A DNA stretch of 18,961 nucleotides from Roseateles sp. XES5 (GCF_020535545.1 NZ_CP084756.1:1-18961), one strand, 5' to 3'. Counted from the stretch's first letter, positions 1 to 5,705 are shown. A program made the numbers and translations. Notes: generated by a model not told the origin, from the sequence alone.

Positions 1-47
1 CGATCCGCGCTAACCGTTTCAATCCAAACAACTTTGCTTTCCCTTAG
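1..47 (+). CDS. tnpA: Tn3-family transposase, C-terminal end (continued from 16039-18961)
   Basis: Bases 1-2 complete the proline codon begun by the last base of the window. The next 14 codons encode IRANRFNPNNFAFP and end in TAG at 45-47, inside the terminal repeat. Together with the part at 16039 the protein is 989 residues, a normal length for Tn3 transposases. The FRPIR stretch formed across the junction corresponds to the FRPLR motif usual near the end of these proteins. Confidence 0.88.
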   Translation, partial: IRANRFNPNNFAFP

Positions 48-80
48 CGGGTATTATTGCAGAAATGCCCACGGAGCCCC
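43..80 (-). repeat. Right 38-bp terminal inverted repeat of transposon B
   Basis: Read on the minus strand it starts GGGGCTCCGTGGG and ends CCCGCTAAG, 38 bases as is typical of the Tn3 family. It differs from the left copy at 15233-15270 at three positions (GGCATTT against GGAATCT, AATAAT against AATATT). The tnpA stop codon lies inside it. Confidence 0.93.
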
Positions 81-273
81 GTATATGGGTCTTATCAATC
101 ACGATGGTGTCGCCATCGACGACCCAGCACTGGCCCCGCAGGACGGTTGGCGCGAGAGTCGATACAGGCGGCGGCGGTATCGGATTCGTGATGACAACAA
201 ACGGCTCACGTTGTTTCGGCCGAGATTTCCGGCGTTTCCCCAAGAGCAAACGGATGAGAATCCGAACCAGCAT
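81..273 (-). pseudogene. Staphylococcal-nuclease-like protein, 5' half, split by transposon B
   Basis: This is the start of a thermonuclease (SNase-fold) gene that would cleave DNA or RNA with calcium. The residues begin with a short hydrophobic-basic leader (MLVRILIRLLLGKRRK), then a proline-rich linker, then the first conserved strand VVDGDTIVI with the metal-binding aspartates. The frame breaks after codons for KTHI, where transposon B entered. Joining to 15227-14908 after removing the transposon and one GTATA gives DKTHIRLAGIDAPELDHP, with both the conserved arginine and the DAPE motif, and a 170-residue protein. The leader could be a weak signal or membrane anchor. Read as it stands, this fragment runs on into the transposon and stops at 19-21. 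Confidence 0.85.
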
Positions 274-423
274 CAGGCCCCTACCCTATGAATTTAACAT
301 CGCGCAGAACACTGGCACATCCGTGGGGCTTTACGCAATTTACCGTTGAGTAGAGGGTTTCTTTTTTGGTAATCCGCAATGGTAATGCCAACGAGTGGCG
401 CGGCTAGCATTTGAGGCTACCTC
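274..423. promoter_or_regulatory. Divergent intergenic region between nuclease and HEPN-like genes
   Basis: These 150 bases separate the nuclease start (273, minus) from the HEPN-like start (424, plus), so both promoters should lie here. A GAGG ribosome-binding site is at 412-415 in front of the ATG at 424. I see no convincing sigma-70 boxes. Confidence 0.35.
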
Positions 424-912
424 ATGAACAACAACGCCCCAACCTATCCCGGCAGCGAAGCCACCGTTGGGCAGCTTCTCCATCTCGCAGACGAGTATTA
501 CAAGGCGGCATTTGGGTTGTTGCCACAGGTCAGCAAACTCGACCCGCGTACATCATCGGCTCCGGCACGCCTTTGCGCTATCCATGCCGTGGAATGTTAC
601 TTGAACGCGTTTCTCATGTTCCATGACGTAAGCCGTGGAGAGGTTCGGGGTTTGCAACATGACCTGGCGAAGCGGACGGATATGGCCGTGGCCAAAGGAC
701 TGAAGCTCAAGGTAAAAACCCACGCCCACCTTCTGCGGTTAAACGACCAACGCGAATACCTGGTTGTCCGCTATGGCCCCGAGCGGGTCAGCGGCCTCAC
801 GGAACTCAACCGAGTGTTTGCGACCCTGAAGGAAATAGGCACCAAGGTTTCGGCGGCCATCATGTCCCAGCCGTATGAGCAGACCGATCCAAGGTTCAAG
901 AAATACTGGTAG
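424..912 (+). CDS. HEPN-like domain protein
   Basis: A 162-residue, mostly helical protein. Residues about 50-66 (LCAIHAVECYLNAFLMF) and the following GLQHDLAK stretch resemble the two core helices of HEPN-superfamily proteins, where a small residue, glutamate and hydrophobics line the first helix and an HDL turn follows. The later NDQREYLVVRY resembles the last HEPN helix. The RNase signature R-x4-6-H is not evident, so it may be a non-catalytic HEPN protein or an antitoxin-like partner rather than a nuclease. The start is supported by GAGG eight bases upstream. It stands alone, next to the disrupted nuclease gene; in the circle a second HEPN-type gene (14230) lies on the other side of that nuclease. 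Family assignment is by eye and moderate. Confidence 0.6.
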   Translation: MNNNAPTYPGSEATVGQLLHLADEYYKAAFGLLPQVSKLDPRTSSAPARLCAIHAVECYLNAFLMFHDVSRGEVRGLQHDLAKRTDMAVAKGLKLKVKTHAHLLRLNDQREYLVVRYGPERVSGLTELNRVFATLKEIGTKVSAAIMSQPYEQTDPRFKKYW

Positions 913-934
913 CCCGCCACGACGAAAAGGCGGG
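913..934 (+). terminator. Weak hairpin after the HEPN-like gene
   Basis: CCCGCC at 913-918 pairs with GGCGGG at 929-934, directly after the TAG at 910-912. There is no T-run after it, so termination is doubtful. Confidence 0.3.
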
Positions 935-1122
935 ATTGGTCATCGTCTTGGCTTTCGTGAGATGCGGCCGGAAGAGGCTGCACACCTAAAGCGGGAGGTG
1001 GTCGGTATCCATGCCCTGCCCGCGCAAACGTGTTGAGCAGGACACCGCCCCCTCCCCCGCTTTTTTGATGGTGGTGCGCTCCGGCGCATCAACCAACGAA
1101 AGCCAAGACCATGACCAATCCC
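932..1122. repeat. 27-bp inverted repeat enclosing the DUF3768 leader
   Basis: Bases 932-958 and 1096-1122 are reverse complements at 26 of 27 positions (mismatch at 944/1110), with 137 bases between. The right arm covers the upstream AAAGCC stretch and the ATG at 1111 of the DUF3768 gene. A transcript running from the HEPN-like gene would fold this start into a long stem. The left arm read on the minus strand also contains an ATG in the same context, so this may instead be an inverted duplication of a gene start. Confidence 0.85.
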
Positions 1123-1463
1123 CAATCCGCCCGTATCAGGGAGCTGAATGACCAGTTCCGTATCACAGGCAACGGTGGCCGTATCTTCATCACCCGGGCG
1201 TGATGGCCCTACAGAGCTATCTGATGCTCCGCGTCATCGAAAACGTCATAGCCTTCGACAGCTTCACACCCGACAATGACCCGCACGGTGAACACGACTT
1301 CGGCGCGTTCGCCATCGAGGACGAGAAGATTTTCTGGAAAATCGACTACTACCAGCCGAGCATTGACGGTGAGCTGGACGTTGACGGCAACGCTTCCGAA
1401 GACCCCTCCAATCCGGAAGAAACCATACGGACGCTGACCATCATGCTTGCCGAGGAATACTAG
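1111..1463 (+). pseudogene. DUF3768-family protein, frameshifted
   Basis: Frame one from ATG 1111 gives MTNPQSARIRELNDQF and RIFITRA, then TGA at 1201-1203. Another frame resumes at GTG 1200 or ATG 1203 and contains the family signature FDSFTPDNDPHGEHDFGAF, FWKIDYY and the terminal LTIMLAEEY. DUF3768 proteins are small, of unknown function and common on alphaproteobacterial plasmids and chromosomes. The two parts would join as ITRGVMAL if the GGG at 1196-1198 were GGGG, so one G is missing. This is either a true frameshift or a homopolymer sequencing error. The second half alone (87 residues) could be translated from ATG 1203, which overlaps the TGA. A 27-bp inverted repeat covers the start codon. 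Family identity is confident; inactivation is not certain. Confidence 0.8.
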
Positions 1464-1602
1464 CCTCGGCACAAAAAAACGCACCGACTCCCATCGGTGC
1501 GTTTCCGGCTTCCTACCCACCAGAAGCCTATCACCCCCACCCCTATGAGGGAAGCACTTATCCTTGCCGCCTTCGGCTGGCGGCCGGTTGTCCCTGCCGC
1601 AT
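1464..1602. other. Intergenic stretch between DUF3768 and the tRNA
   Basis: Apart from the terminator at 1473-1504 it holds one GC-rich hairpin (GCCGCC at 1566-1571 with GGCGGC at 1579-1584). No gene is seen. A tRNA promoter should lie here, but I cannot point to boxes. Confidence 0.4.
1473..1504. terminator. Rho-independent terminator after DUF3768
   Basis: A7 at 1473-1479 is followed by a perfect 8-bp stem (CGCACCGA at 1480-1487, TCGGTGCG at 1494-1501, 6-nt loop) and TTT at 1502-1504. It can work for the plus-strand gene and, with its seven-base tract, better for minus-strand transcription. Confidence 0.75.
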
Positions 1603-1677
1603 GCGTCAGTGGTTCAATGGCAGAATATCCGGCTTCCTACCCGGAGGATGCGGGTTCAAATCCCGTCTGGCGCTCCA
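1603..1677 (+). tRNA. tRNA-Gly-like (TCC region) with apparent 8-nt anticodon loop
   Basis: All four arms can be drawn by hand. GCGTCAG (1603-1609) pairs with CTGGCGC over seven pairs including one GU. A short D arm follows, then a 5-bp anticodon stem (TCCGG with CCGGA), a T arm with the canonical TTCAAAT loop, discriminator T, and encoded CCA at 1675-1677. The GCG/CGC acceptor start, T73 and CC in the loop are glycine identity features. With a perfect anticodon stem, the loop is CTTCCTAC, eight bases instead of seven. A standard 7-base loop forces a C-C mismatch in the stem. An 8-base loop is the hallmark of +1 frameshift-suppressor tRNAs; an extra C in the CCC run by sequencing error or mutation is the alternative. 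Confidence 0.7.
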
Positions 1678-1947
1678 AAAGACCCCTCCCCTCGCATCTG
1701 CCATTGTAACCGACCTCGCCGAGGCGCAAGGGTGCTTGGACTTATAGTCCCCGCCCATGGGTGATAGTTGAGTGAGCCGCCCATCTGCGGCTTGAAAATT
1801 TCTATAGCGCCAATGTTAATGTTAGCATTAATGTTAGCGCTATAATTAGGTCCGTACATTTTTCCCGCATTGCGGGAGAATCGGCCGCTGGATATTGCAA
1901 CCGAATTGGTAACTGCTACGCTCGCCATGTCATGAGGAGAGCAGGCT
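1678..1947. promoter_or_regulatory. Leader region of the zinc-finger gene, with hexamer array 1
   Basis: This 270-base gap holds hexamer array 1 (1803-1850), a TATAAT at 1841-1846 at the array's right end that could be a -10 box for the zinc-finger gene, and a small hairpin CCCGC-ATT-GCGGG at 1864-1876. No good -35 box is visible. No gene is supported. Confidence 0.45.
1803..1850. repeat. Hexamer array 1 (RYTARY type, 8 units), candidate parS/operator
   Basis: Contiguous 6-base units from 1803: TATAGC, GCCAAT, GTTAAT, GTTAGC, ATTAAT, GTTAGC, GCTATA, ATTAGG. Four match RYTARY exactly, a pattern that is its own reverse complement. Outer TATAGCGC (1803-1810) and GCGCTATA (1837-1844) form an inverted pair. 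Its reverse complement closely matches array 2 over about 40 bases. It lies in front of the zinc-finger gene. Confidence 0.75.
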
Positions 1948-2130
1948 ATGGCAATGCGAAAATGCGAAAAGTGCAGCGGCTACGGCGTTATTGATTGCCC
2001 GCATTGTGGCGGCGGTGGTTGGTTCAGCAAAACGAATGGTGATTCCGTCCGTTGTCAGAGTTGCGGGAAGCGTGGCAATGCGCCGGGCCAGTTTTGCTGC
2101 GACAGGTGCGATGGGAAAGGCGAGCTTTAG
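1948..2130 (+). CDS. Small DnaJ-type zinc-finger protein
   Basis: A 60-residue protein with four cysteine pairs: CEKCSGYG, CPHCGGGG, CQSCGKRG and CDRCDGKG. This is the CxxCxGxG spacing of the DnaJ cysteine-rich domain, which binds two zinc ions, here without J-domain or substrate-binding parts. Stand-alone proteins of this kind occur on plasmids and phages and their role is unknown; binding of unfolded protein or nucleic acid is possible. The start is firm: GAGGAGA at 1934-1940 lies 7 bases before ATG 1948. The stop codon overlaps the stop of the convergent gene 2127-2549. Hexamer array 1 lies about 100 bases upstream, so the gene may be controlled together with parA. Confidence 0.75.
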   Translation: MAMRKCEKCSGYGVIDCPHCGGGGWFSKTNGDSVRCQSCGKRGNAPGQFCCDRCDGKGEL

Positions 2131-2549
2131 GCGGTAATCGCCACAAGCGCCGCCTGTAGCCACGCGTTATCACGGTGCGCCTGGTCGGCCGAGGAGTAGA
2201 CCCGCAGATGCCGGACATCCTGGCCGTCGGGAGCTTTCTCCAACCAGACCAGGGTGCCGGCAGTTTCGAGGTCGGCTTTCACCGCCCAGGGGAAGGCCAG
2301 CCATGCGGCCTCCCCTTCTATGTCCAGTTTCAAGGTTAGCGGGGCGTTCGGGGCATATTGAGGGGCAAAGAGCCGCGCCATGTCCCGCCAAAGGCCACTT
2401 GCGAGGTAGATCTTGAAGGCAGCGGGAGAGGCAAATGTTTGTGCCGCTACGGCTTTCGGGTTGGCGATGAACTGGCGCGGGGTGTCGAGTCGTTCGCCTA
2501 GAACTACCCCTTCAGGCATTTGGATCTCGGGGAACAGCACGCGCATCAT
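2127..2549 (-). CDS. Conserved-looking protein of unknown function
   Basis: I do not recognise this 140-residue protein. It begins MMRVLFPEIQMPEGVVLGER and contains a GLWRDMARLFAPQYAP stretch followed by strands with aspartate, glutamate and tryptophan (LKLDIEGEAAWLAFPW, TLVWLEKAPDG). It has no signal peptide or membrane segment and looks like a small cytoplasmic alpha/beta protein. Start choice is uncertain: ATG 2549 and 2546 are adjacent, ATG 2606 would add 19 residues, and neither has a well-spaced Shine-Dalgarno sequence (GGAGG lies about 17 bases before 2549). The stop at 2127-2129 overlaps the stop of the convergent zinc-finger gene. Hexamer array 2 lies upstream at 2644-2697, probably in its promoter region and shared with the parA side. 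Confidence 0.6.
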   Translation of the reverse strand: MMRVLFPEIQMPEGVVLGERLDTPRQFIANPKAVAAQTFASPAAFKIYLASGLWRDMARLFAPQYAPNAPLTLKLDIEGEAAWLAFPWAVKADLETAGTLVWLEKAPDGQDVRHLRVYSSADQAHRDNAWLQAALVAITA

Positions 2550-2643
2550 GGGGCAATAGTAGGCCCCCTCCCCCGGAGGGGACAAGCAAACTGCCTCCCG
2601 ATTCATCGTCGGTTTGCTTCTGCTGACGCGTCGAGTTCGCGGC

Positions 2644-2697
2644 GCTATTCCTAGCGCTAACATTAGCGTTAGCATTAACATTAGCGCTATAATTGCC
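2644..2697. repeat. Hexamer array 2 (RYTARY type, 9 units), candidate parS/operator
   Basis: Contiguous units: GCTATT, CCTAGC, GCTAAC, ATTAGC, GTTAGC, ATTAAC, ATTAGC, GCTATA, ATTGCC. Five match RYTARY exactly and the others differ by one or two bases. Outer AGCGCTAA (2653-2660) and TTAGCGCT (2681-2688) are inverted. It lies upstream of the minus-strand unknown gene and faces parA. Confidence 0.8.
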
Positions 2698-2857
2698 ATC
2701 AGAGATGGCCTGTGCCTCGCAGAATGTGGCTGCCGCGCCATACTCCTCACGTGGTAAATTCCGTGCGTCCCCCCTCCCCTTCCCTGCCGCAACAGAGCGT
2801 TACGGAGGAATTGTAACAATAATTCAATACGTTGGTGCTTGTGGCGTTATTTATGGT
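2698..2857. other. Spacer between hexamer arrays 2 and 3
   Basis: No gene is supported here. One plus-strand frame is open from 2693 into parA, but it lacks a ribosome-binding site. Pyrimidine-rich 2770-2785 and GTAACAATAATTC near 2813 are the only notable composition changes. Confidence 0.4.
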
Positions 2858-2935
2858 GCTAACATTAACGCTAACGCTAATGTTGGCGTTAAAATTAGCG
2901 TTAATGCTATCTTCAGCATTAACGCTTATGTTGCC
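2858..2935. repeat. Hexamer array 3 (RYTARY type, 13 units), candidate centromere and parA operator
   Basis: Contiguous units: GCTAAC, ATTAAC, GCTAAC, GCTAAT, GTTGGC, GTTAAA, ATTAGC, GTTAAT, GCTATC, TTCAGC, ATTAAC, GCTTAT, GTTGCC. Seven match RYTARY exactly and most others by one change. It ends 10 bases before the parA ribosome-binding site, so it should cover the promoter. TTGGCG (2883-2888) and CTATCT (2907-2912) could be -35 and -10 boxes with an 18-base spacer. The equivalent in pSM19035 is the 7-bp heptad array bound by omega. Confidence 0.8.
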
Positions 2936-2956
2936 CTCACAATTAGAGGAATCGCC

Positions 2957-3691
2957 ATGTTCACCATCACCTTCGCCAACCCCAAGGGCGGCTCCGGTAA
3001 GACGACCTCCGCCATGATTCTGGCGGAGCAGATCGCCTTGGCCGGCGCGTCCGTCGCCATACTCGACTGCGACCCCAACCTAAATATCCAGCAATGGGCC
3101 AAGCAGCGCCAGGAGCAGGGGAGGGCGGTTCCCTTCGCCATCCACGCACCGCAGAACGAGGAAACGTTCCTCGATGCCTACGACGCCATCACCGACACGG
3201 TGGATTATCTCATCATCGACCTGGAAGGCACCGCGTCCACGCTCGTCACCTACGCGGTCAGCCGCTCCGACCTGGTGGTTATCCCGTTCGAGCCGACCCC
3301 CATGGAAGCACGGCAGGCGGCCCGCGCCGTCCAGCTCGTCCGCCAGACCGGCCGCGCCATGAACAACCGGACGATTCCGCACGCCCTGGTGCTGACCCGC
3401 GTCAACGCCGCGTTCCAGACCAGCGAAGAAAAGGACATCCGCAAGGAAATGGTCGGCGCGAAGATGCCGGTGCTGGACACCGGCATTGTGCGCCGCGCCG
3501 CCTATACCCGCATTTTCCGCGACGGCTTCCTGTTGAGCGAACTGCTTGAACAGGGCCGTGACGAGGTGAAGAACAAGACGGCTTCCCAGCAGGAGCGCAT
3601 TTTGAACCCGCTGGAAACCGCTATCGAGAACGCCAAGGCTTTCACGCAGGAAGTCGTGAACCAGCTGGGCCAACAGGAGGCCGCCGCATGA
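2957..3691 (+). CDS. parA: ParA-family partition ATPase (short, type Ib-like)
   Basis: A 244-residue Walker-type ATPase that should bind the nucleoid in its ATP form and move plasmid copies apart with a centromere-binding partner. Residues 9-17 are the deviant Walker A PKGGSGKTT with signature lysine 10 and catalytic lysine 15; LDCDPN follows near residue 37 (A' motif) and YLIIDLEG near 80 is Walker B. No N-terminal helix-turn-helix is present, which marks the short ParF/delta/VirC1-like type that leaves DNA binding to the partner. The start at ATG 2957 is chosen because AGAGGA sits at 2945-2950 and the Walker A lies at the usual distance. An in-frame extension upstream would translate the hexamer array and is rejected. 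The stop overlaps the start of the next gene (ATGA, 3688-3691), so the two are translationally coupled. Confidence 0.93.
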   Translation: MFTITFANPKGGSGKTTSAMILAEQIALAGASVAILDCDPNLNIQQWAKQRQEQGRAVPFAIHAPQNEETFLDAYDAITDTVDYLIIDLEGTASTLVTYAVSRSDLVVIPFEPTPMEARQAARAVQLVRQTGRAMNNRTIPHALVLTRVNAAFQTSEEKDIRKEMVGAKMPVLDTGIVRRAAYTRIFRDGFLLSELLEQGRDEVKNKTASQQERILNPLETAIENAKAFTQEVVNQLGQQEAAA

Positions 3692-4023
3692 GCTACGGAT
3701 TCACCACAGACGACGCACCCGAGGTAGCCGCCACGCCCGTTGCCACAGGCATTAAACTACCGCCCGTCCGGAAGAGCGCGGCCGTGCCGGCAGCGCCAGC
3801 CGGCGACATCGCCCGCGCCGTGCAGGCCGGCCAGGAGCTGGGTTTCGTGTCCCGCGACACGGGCGCGCGCCGGAAGCCCGGTCCTAAGCGCAAAGAAGCG
3901 CAGGACCGACTTACCGTCACAGGCCCGAAGCGCGTCATTGACCGCCTGAAAGCCTACAGCGACGGGACAGGGCTTTCCTACTGCGAAGCCATTGAGGCGC
4001 TGCTAGACGCGGCAGACCACTAA
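3688..4023 (+). CDS. Ribbon-helix-helix partition partner (ParG/omega-like)
   Basis: A 111-residue protein whose last 45 residues have the ribbon-helix-helix pattern: strand DRLTVTGP, helix KRVIDRLKAYSDGTG, turn, helix SYCEAIEALLDAA. Such dimers insert paired strands into the major groove of short repeats. The first 65 residues are Pro/Ala/basic-rich and probably disordered (RRKPGPKRK near 60-68), as in ParG, whose flexible arm stimulates the ParF ATPase. Overlapping parA by four bases, it is the expected centromere-binding protein and autorepressor, and the hexamer arrays are its likely sites. That binding is inference from gene order and fold. No HTH_ParB-type partner is present elsewhere. 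Confidence 0.8.
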   Translation: MSYGFTTDDAPEVAATPVATGIKLPPVRKSAAVPAAPAGDIARAVQAGQELGFVSRDTGARRKPGPKRKEAQDRLTVTGPKRVIDRLKAYSDGTGLSYCEAIEALLDAADH

Positions 4024-4101
4024 GCGCCCCGCATGAGATTTGCAGTCTTACCATTGGGCAGTAGCCTTTGCGAAACAGTACAGGCGGGGTAGGGTAGGGC
4101 T

Positions 4102-5322
4102 ATGACCACTTCCAAGCTCAAACTCATGCCCCGCGAGCAATTTGGCGCGCTTTCGCTGCATGAGAAGAACGCCTATCTGCAACAACTCGCAGATGACTTT
4201 GCCGAACTTCATGAGCGCGAAAATGTCGTTCTTGACAAGGACGCCTTAAGCCGTTTGCGCCGCTACTACAGCCGCCGTGTGTGGGCTGACCTTAAGCTAG
4301 ATGACGGCATCGGCCCCTTGAATCGCGCCCTGCGTAGCCTGGGTGAAAATATCCGCAATTCCAGTATCGAGGCCGACGTAACCGGTGCGCTGTTGAGCGA
4401 GACCACCCCCAAGAGGGTGCTACGCACGCCGCCGCAGGACGACGCGCAGCTCATGTTTTTCGTCCCGACCGTTTACGACGCTCCGCTAAAGGACGACGTA
4501 AACCTGATGGACGTGGCTCCGTTCAGCCTTAGCAAGCGAGCGAATAAGGGCATCATCAAGTACGAGCTGAAAGACAGCTTGATTACGATTGAAGGCGGCG
4601 CGGAAAGCGGGCTGGCGACCGTCTTTGACTACGACATCTTCCTCAACATGGTGTCTTATCTGGCGGAGGAAGTGCAGCAGTACCGGCGCGACGAAGCAAA
4701 GGGGCTTCGCCCTACGGTGCCCCCCAAGGTGTACCGCCCCAGCGCCTCGCATATCCTGAAATTCTGCCGCCGCTCGGATGGTGGTAAATCCTATGAGGAC
4801 TTGGAGGCTGCGCTAGACCGTCTCGCTGCAACCACTATCAAGGTCGTGAATCTTTCCGGCGGCAAGCGCCGCCAGGTGGACAGCCGCCCCTTGATAGGCG
4901 GCTACAGTGTCGTTAGCCGCACCGGAGCCAACAAAATCGAGCTGGTGGAAATCACCATCCCTGATTGGGTTTATACGAGTGTCGTGAGAAGCGATAAAAA
5001 GCTGCCGCTTCTGACTTTGAACCAAGATTACTTCCTCATCAGCTCCGGTCTTGGCCGCTTTATCTACCGCCTGGCCCGCAAAGCGGCCGGCAAGGATGAG
5101 GCCCGCTATGGCATGCGCGAACTCCACAAGCGCAGCGGCTCGTCGCAGGAGTTGCGGAAGTTCGCCTATGACCTGCGCGAGTTTGTCACTCGCACCCAAG
5201 CTTTCCCGATGCCCGACTACGACCTGTCATTGGAAGAGGGGAAGGAGGAGCAGATGCTTTACATGCGCCGGCGCACCGACGACGAGCTGACCGCGCCCGT
5301 CGATTTGCTGGCAGGCGAGTAA
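4102..5322 (+). CDS. repA: Plasmid replication initiator, RPA family
   Basis: A 406-residue initiator that should bind the iterons just downstream and open the origin. The middle part (PKRVLRTPPQDDAQLMFFVP, then DVNLMDVAPFSLSKR and ASHILKFCRR with YEDLEAALDRLAATTIKV) matches what I know of replication initiator protein A (RPA, PF10134), common on alphaproteobacterial plasmids. The latter half (LTLNQDYFLISSGLGRFIYRLARKAAG) resembles the winged-helix module of such Reps. The start is ATG 4102; the preceding GGGTAGGGTAGGG is purine-rich but a weak ribosome-binding site. The gene lies 78 bases after the partition operon, with its own short intergenic region, and ends next to the iterons. Confidence 0.87.
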   Translation: MTTSKLKLMPREQFGALSLHEKNAYLQQLADDFAELHERENVVLDKDALSRLRRYYSRRVWADLKLDDGIGPLNRALRSLGENIRNSSIEADVTGALLSETTPKRVLRTPPQDDAQLMFFVPTVYDAPLKDDVNLMDVAPFSLSKRANKGIIKYELKDSLITIEGGAESGLATVFDYDIFLNMVSYLAEEVQQYRRDEAKGLRPTVPPKVYRPSASHILKFCRRSDGGKSYEDLEAALDRLAATTIKVVNLSGGKRRQVDSRPLIGGYSVVSRTGANKIELVEITIPDWVYTSVVRSDKKLPLLTLNQDYFLISSGLGRFIYRLARKAAGKDEARYGMRELHKRSGSSQELRKFAYDLREFVTRTQAFPMPDYDLSLEEGKEEQMLYMRRRTDDELTAPVDLLAGE

Positions 5323-5335
5323 TTTTGTCGGACCT

Positions 5336-5394
5336 CCGTTTTTCACCGACGACAAATTTTTGTCGTACCGCTCCCGTACATGGCCGACGACAAA
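5336..5394 (+). repeat. Two separate iterons at 5336-5356 and 5374-5394
   Basis: Both carry CCGT, then CCGACGACAAA, like the tandem set. Between them TTTTTGTCG at 5357-5365 forms a palindrome with the first iteron's end (CGACAAA-TT-TTTGTCG), which would allow two Rep monomers to bind face to face. Confidence 0.85.
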
Positions 5395-5452
5395 AATGGC
5401 TGTCACTCTTGCTTTCCGTTGGGAATCGTTTTTGTCGCTAAAAATTGTCTTT

Positions 5453-5557
5453 CCGTATCTCGCCGACATTTTTCCGTACATCACCGACGACAACCCGTAC
5501 TTTACCGACGACAAACCGTTTTTCGCCGACGACAAACCGTACATCAGCGACATGGCA
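5453..5557 (+). repeat. Five tandem 21-bp iterons
   Basis: Units start at 5453, 5474, 5495, 5516 and 5537 and each begins CCGTA or CCGTT and contains CGCCGAC or CACCGAC with GACAA. The first and last are the most diverged (ATTTTT and ATGGCA tails in place of GACAAA). Confidence 0.93.
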
Positions 5558-5603
5558 TCTTGATAAGTCTCTGACTCTTTGTCGTAATTTGGCACTTTTC
5601 CGC

Positions 5604-5660
5604 TCTAAAACTTATTTAAAACTTAGATAAAACATAGAAAATAAGAAAAAACAGGCTGCG
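5604..5660. other. AT-rich stretch, candidate unwinding element
   Basis: This stretch, beginning CTCTAAAACTTATTTAAAAC, is strikingly AT-rich in a GC-rich plasmid and lies just after the iterons, where a duplex unwinding element is expected. Unwinding itself is inference. Confidence 0.6.
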
Positions 5661-5705
5661 CCTAATTTCCAGATTTGGATTCTTGATTTTTTGTCGTTGT
5701 CGGCG

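Larger units (their letters stand above)
1..80 (+). mobile_element. Tn3-family transposon B, right end
   Basis: This is the remaining 80 bp of the element that starts at 15233, holding the last tnpA codons and the right terminal repeat. The outer boundary is the CCCC at 77-80, followed by the target duplication GTATA at 81-85. Confidence 0.9.
5323..5705. other. oriV: Origin of replication (oriV) with iterons
   Basis: Seven direct iterons of 21 bp, consensus near CCGTACATCRCCGACGACAA, follow rep. They start at 5336, 5374, 5453, 5474, 5495, 5516 and 5537; the last five are head-to-tail with an exact 21-bp period (two helix turns). Inverted half-sites TTTGTCG occur near 5324, 5359, 5431, 5579 and 5690, the last followed by TTGTCGGCG. 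An AT-rich stretch follows at about 5604-5660. I see no consensus DnaA box. Confidence 0.9.

Noticed and set aside
1190..1205. Programmed -1 frameshift in DUF3768
   Set aside because: The sequence ACCCGGGCGTGA lacks an X-XXY-YYZ slippery heptamer in frame, and no downstream pseudoknot is evident.
2550..2819. Long upstream extension of the minus-strand unknown gene
   Set aside because: It would translate hexamer array 2 and GC-rich leader DNA into low-complexity hydrophobic peptide; no ribosome-binding site supports it.
2644..2935. CRISPR array
   Set aside because: Units are contiguous 6-base repeats without spacers, and there are no cas genes.
2693..2956. In-frame N-terminal extension of ParA with an alternating AN/IN/VN peptide
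   Set aside because: It translates the hexamer array, which is open on both strands because the unit is self-complementary. The Walker A then sits nearly 100 residues in, and AGAGGA supports ATG 2957.
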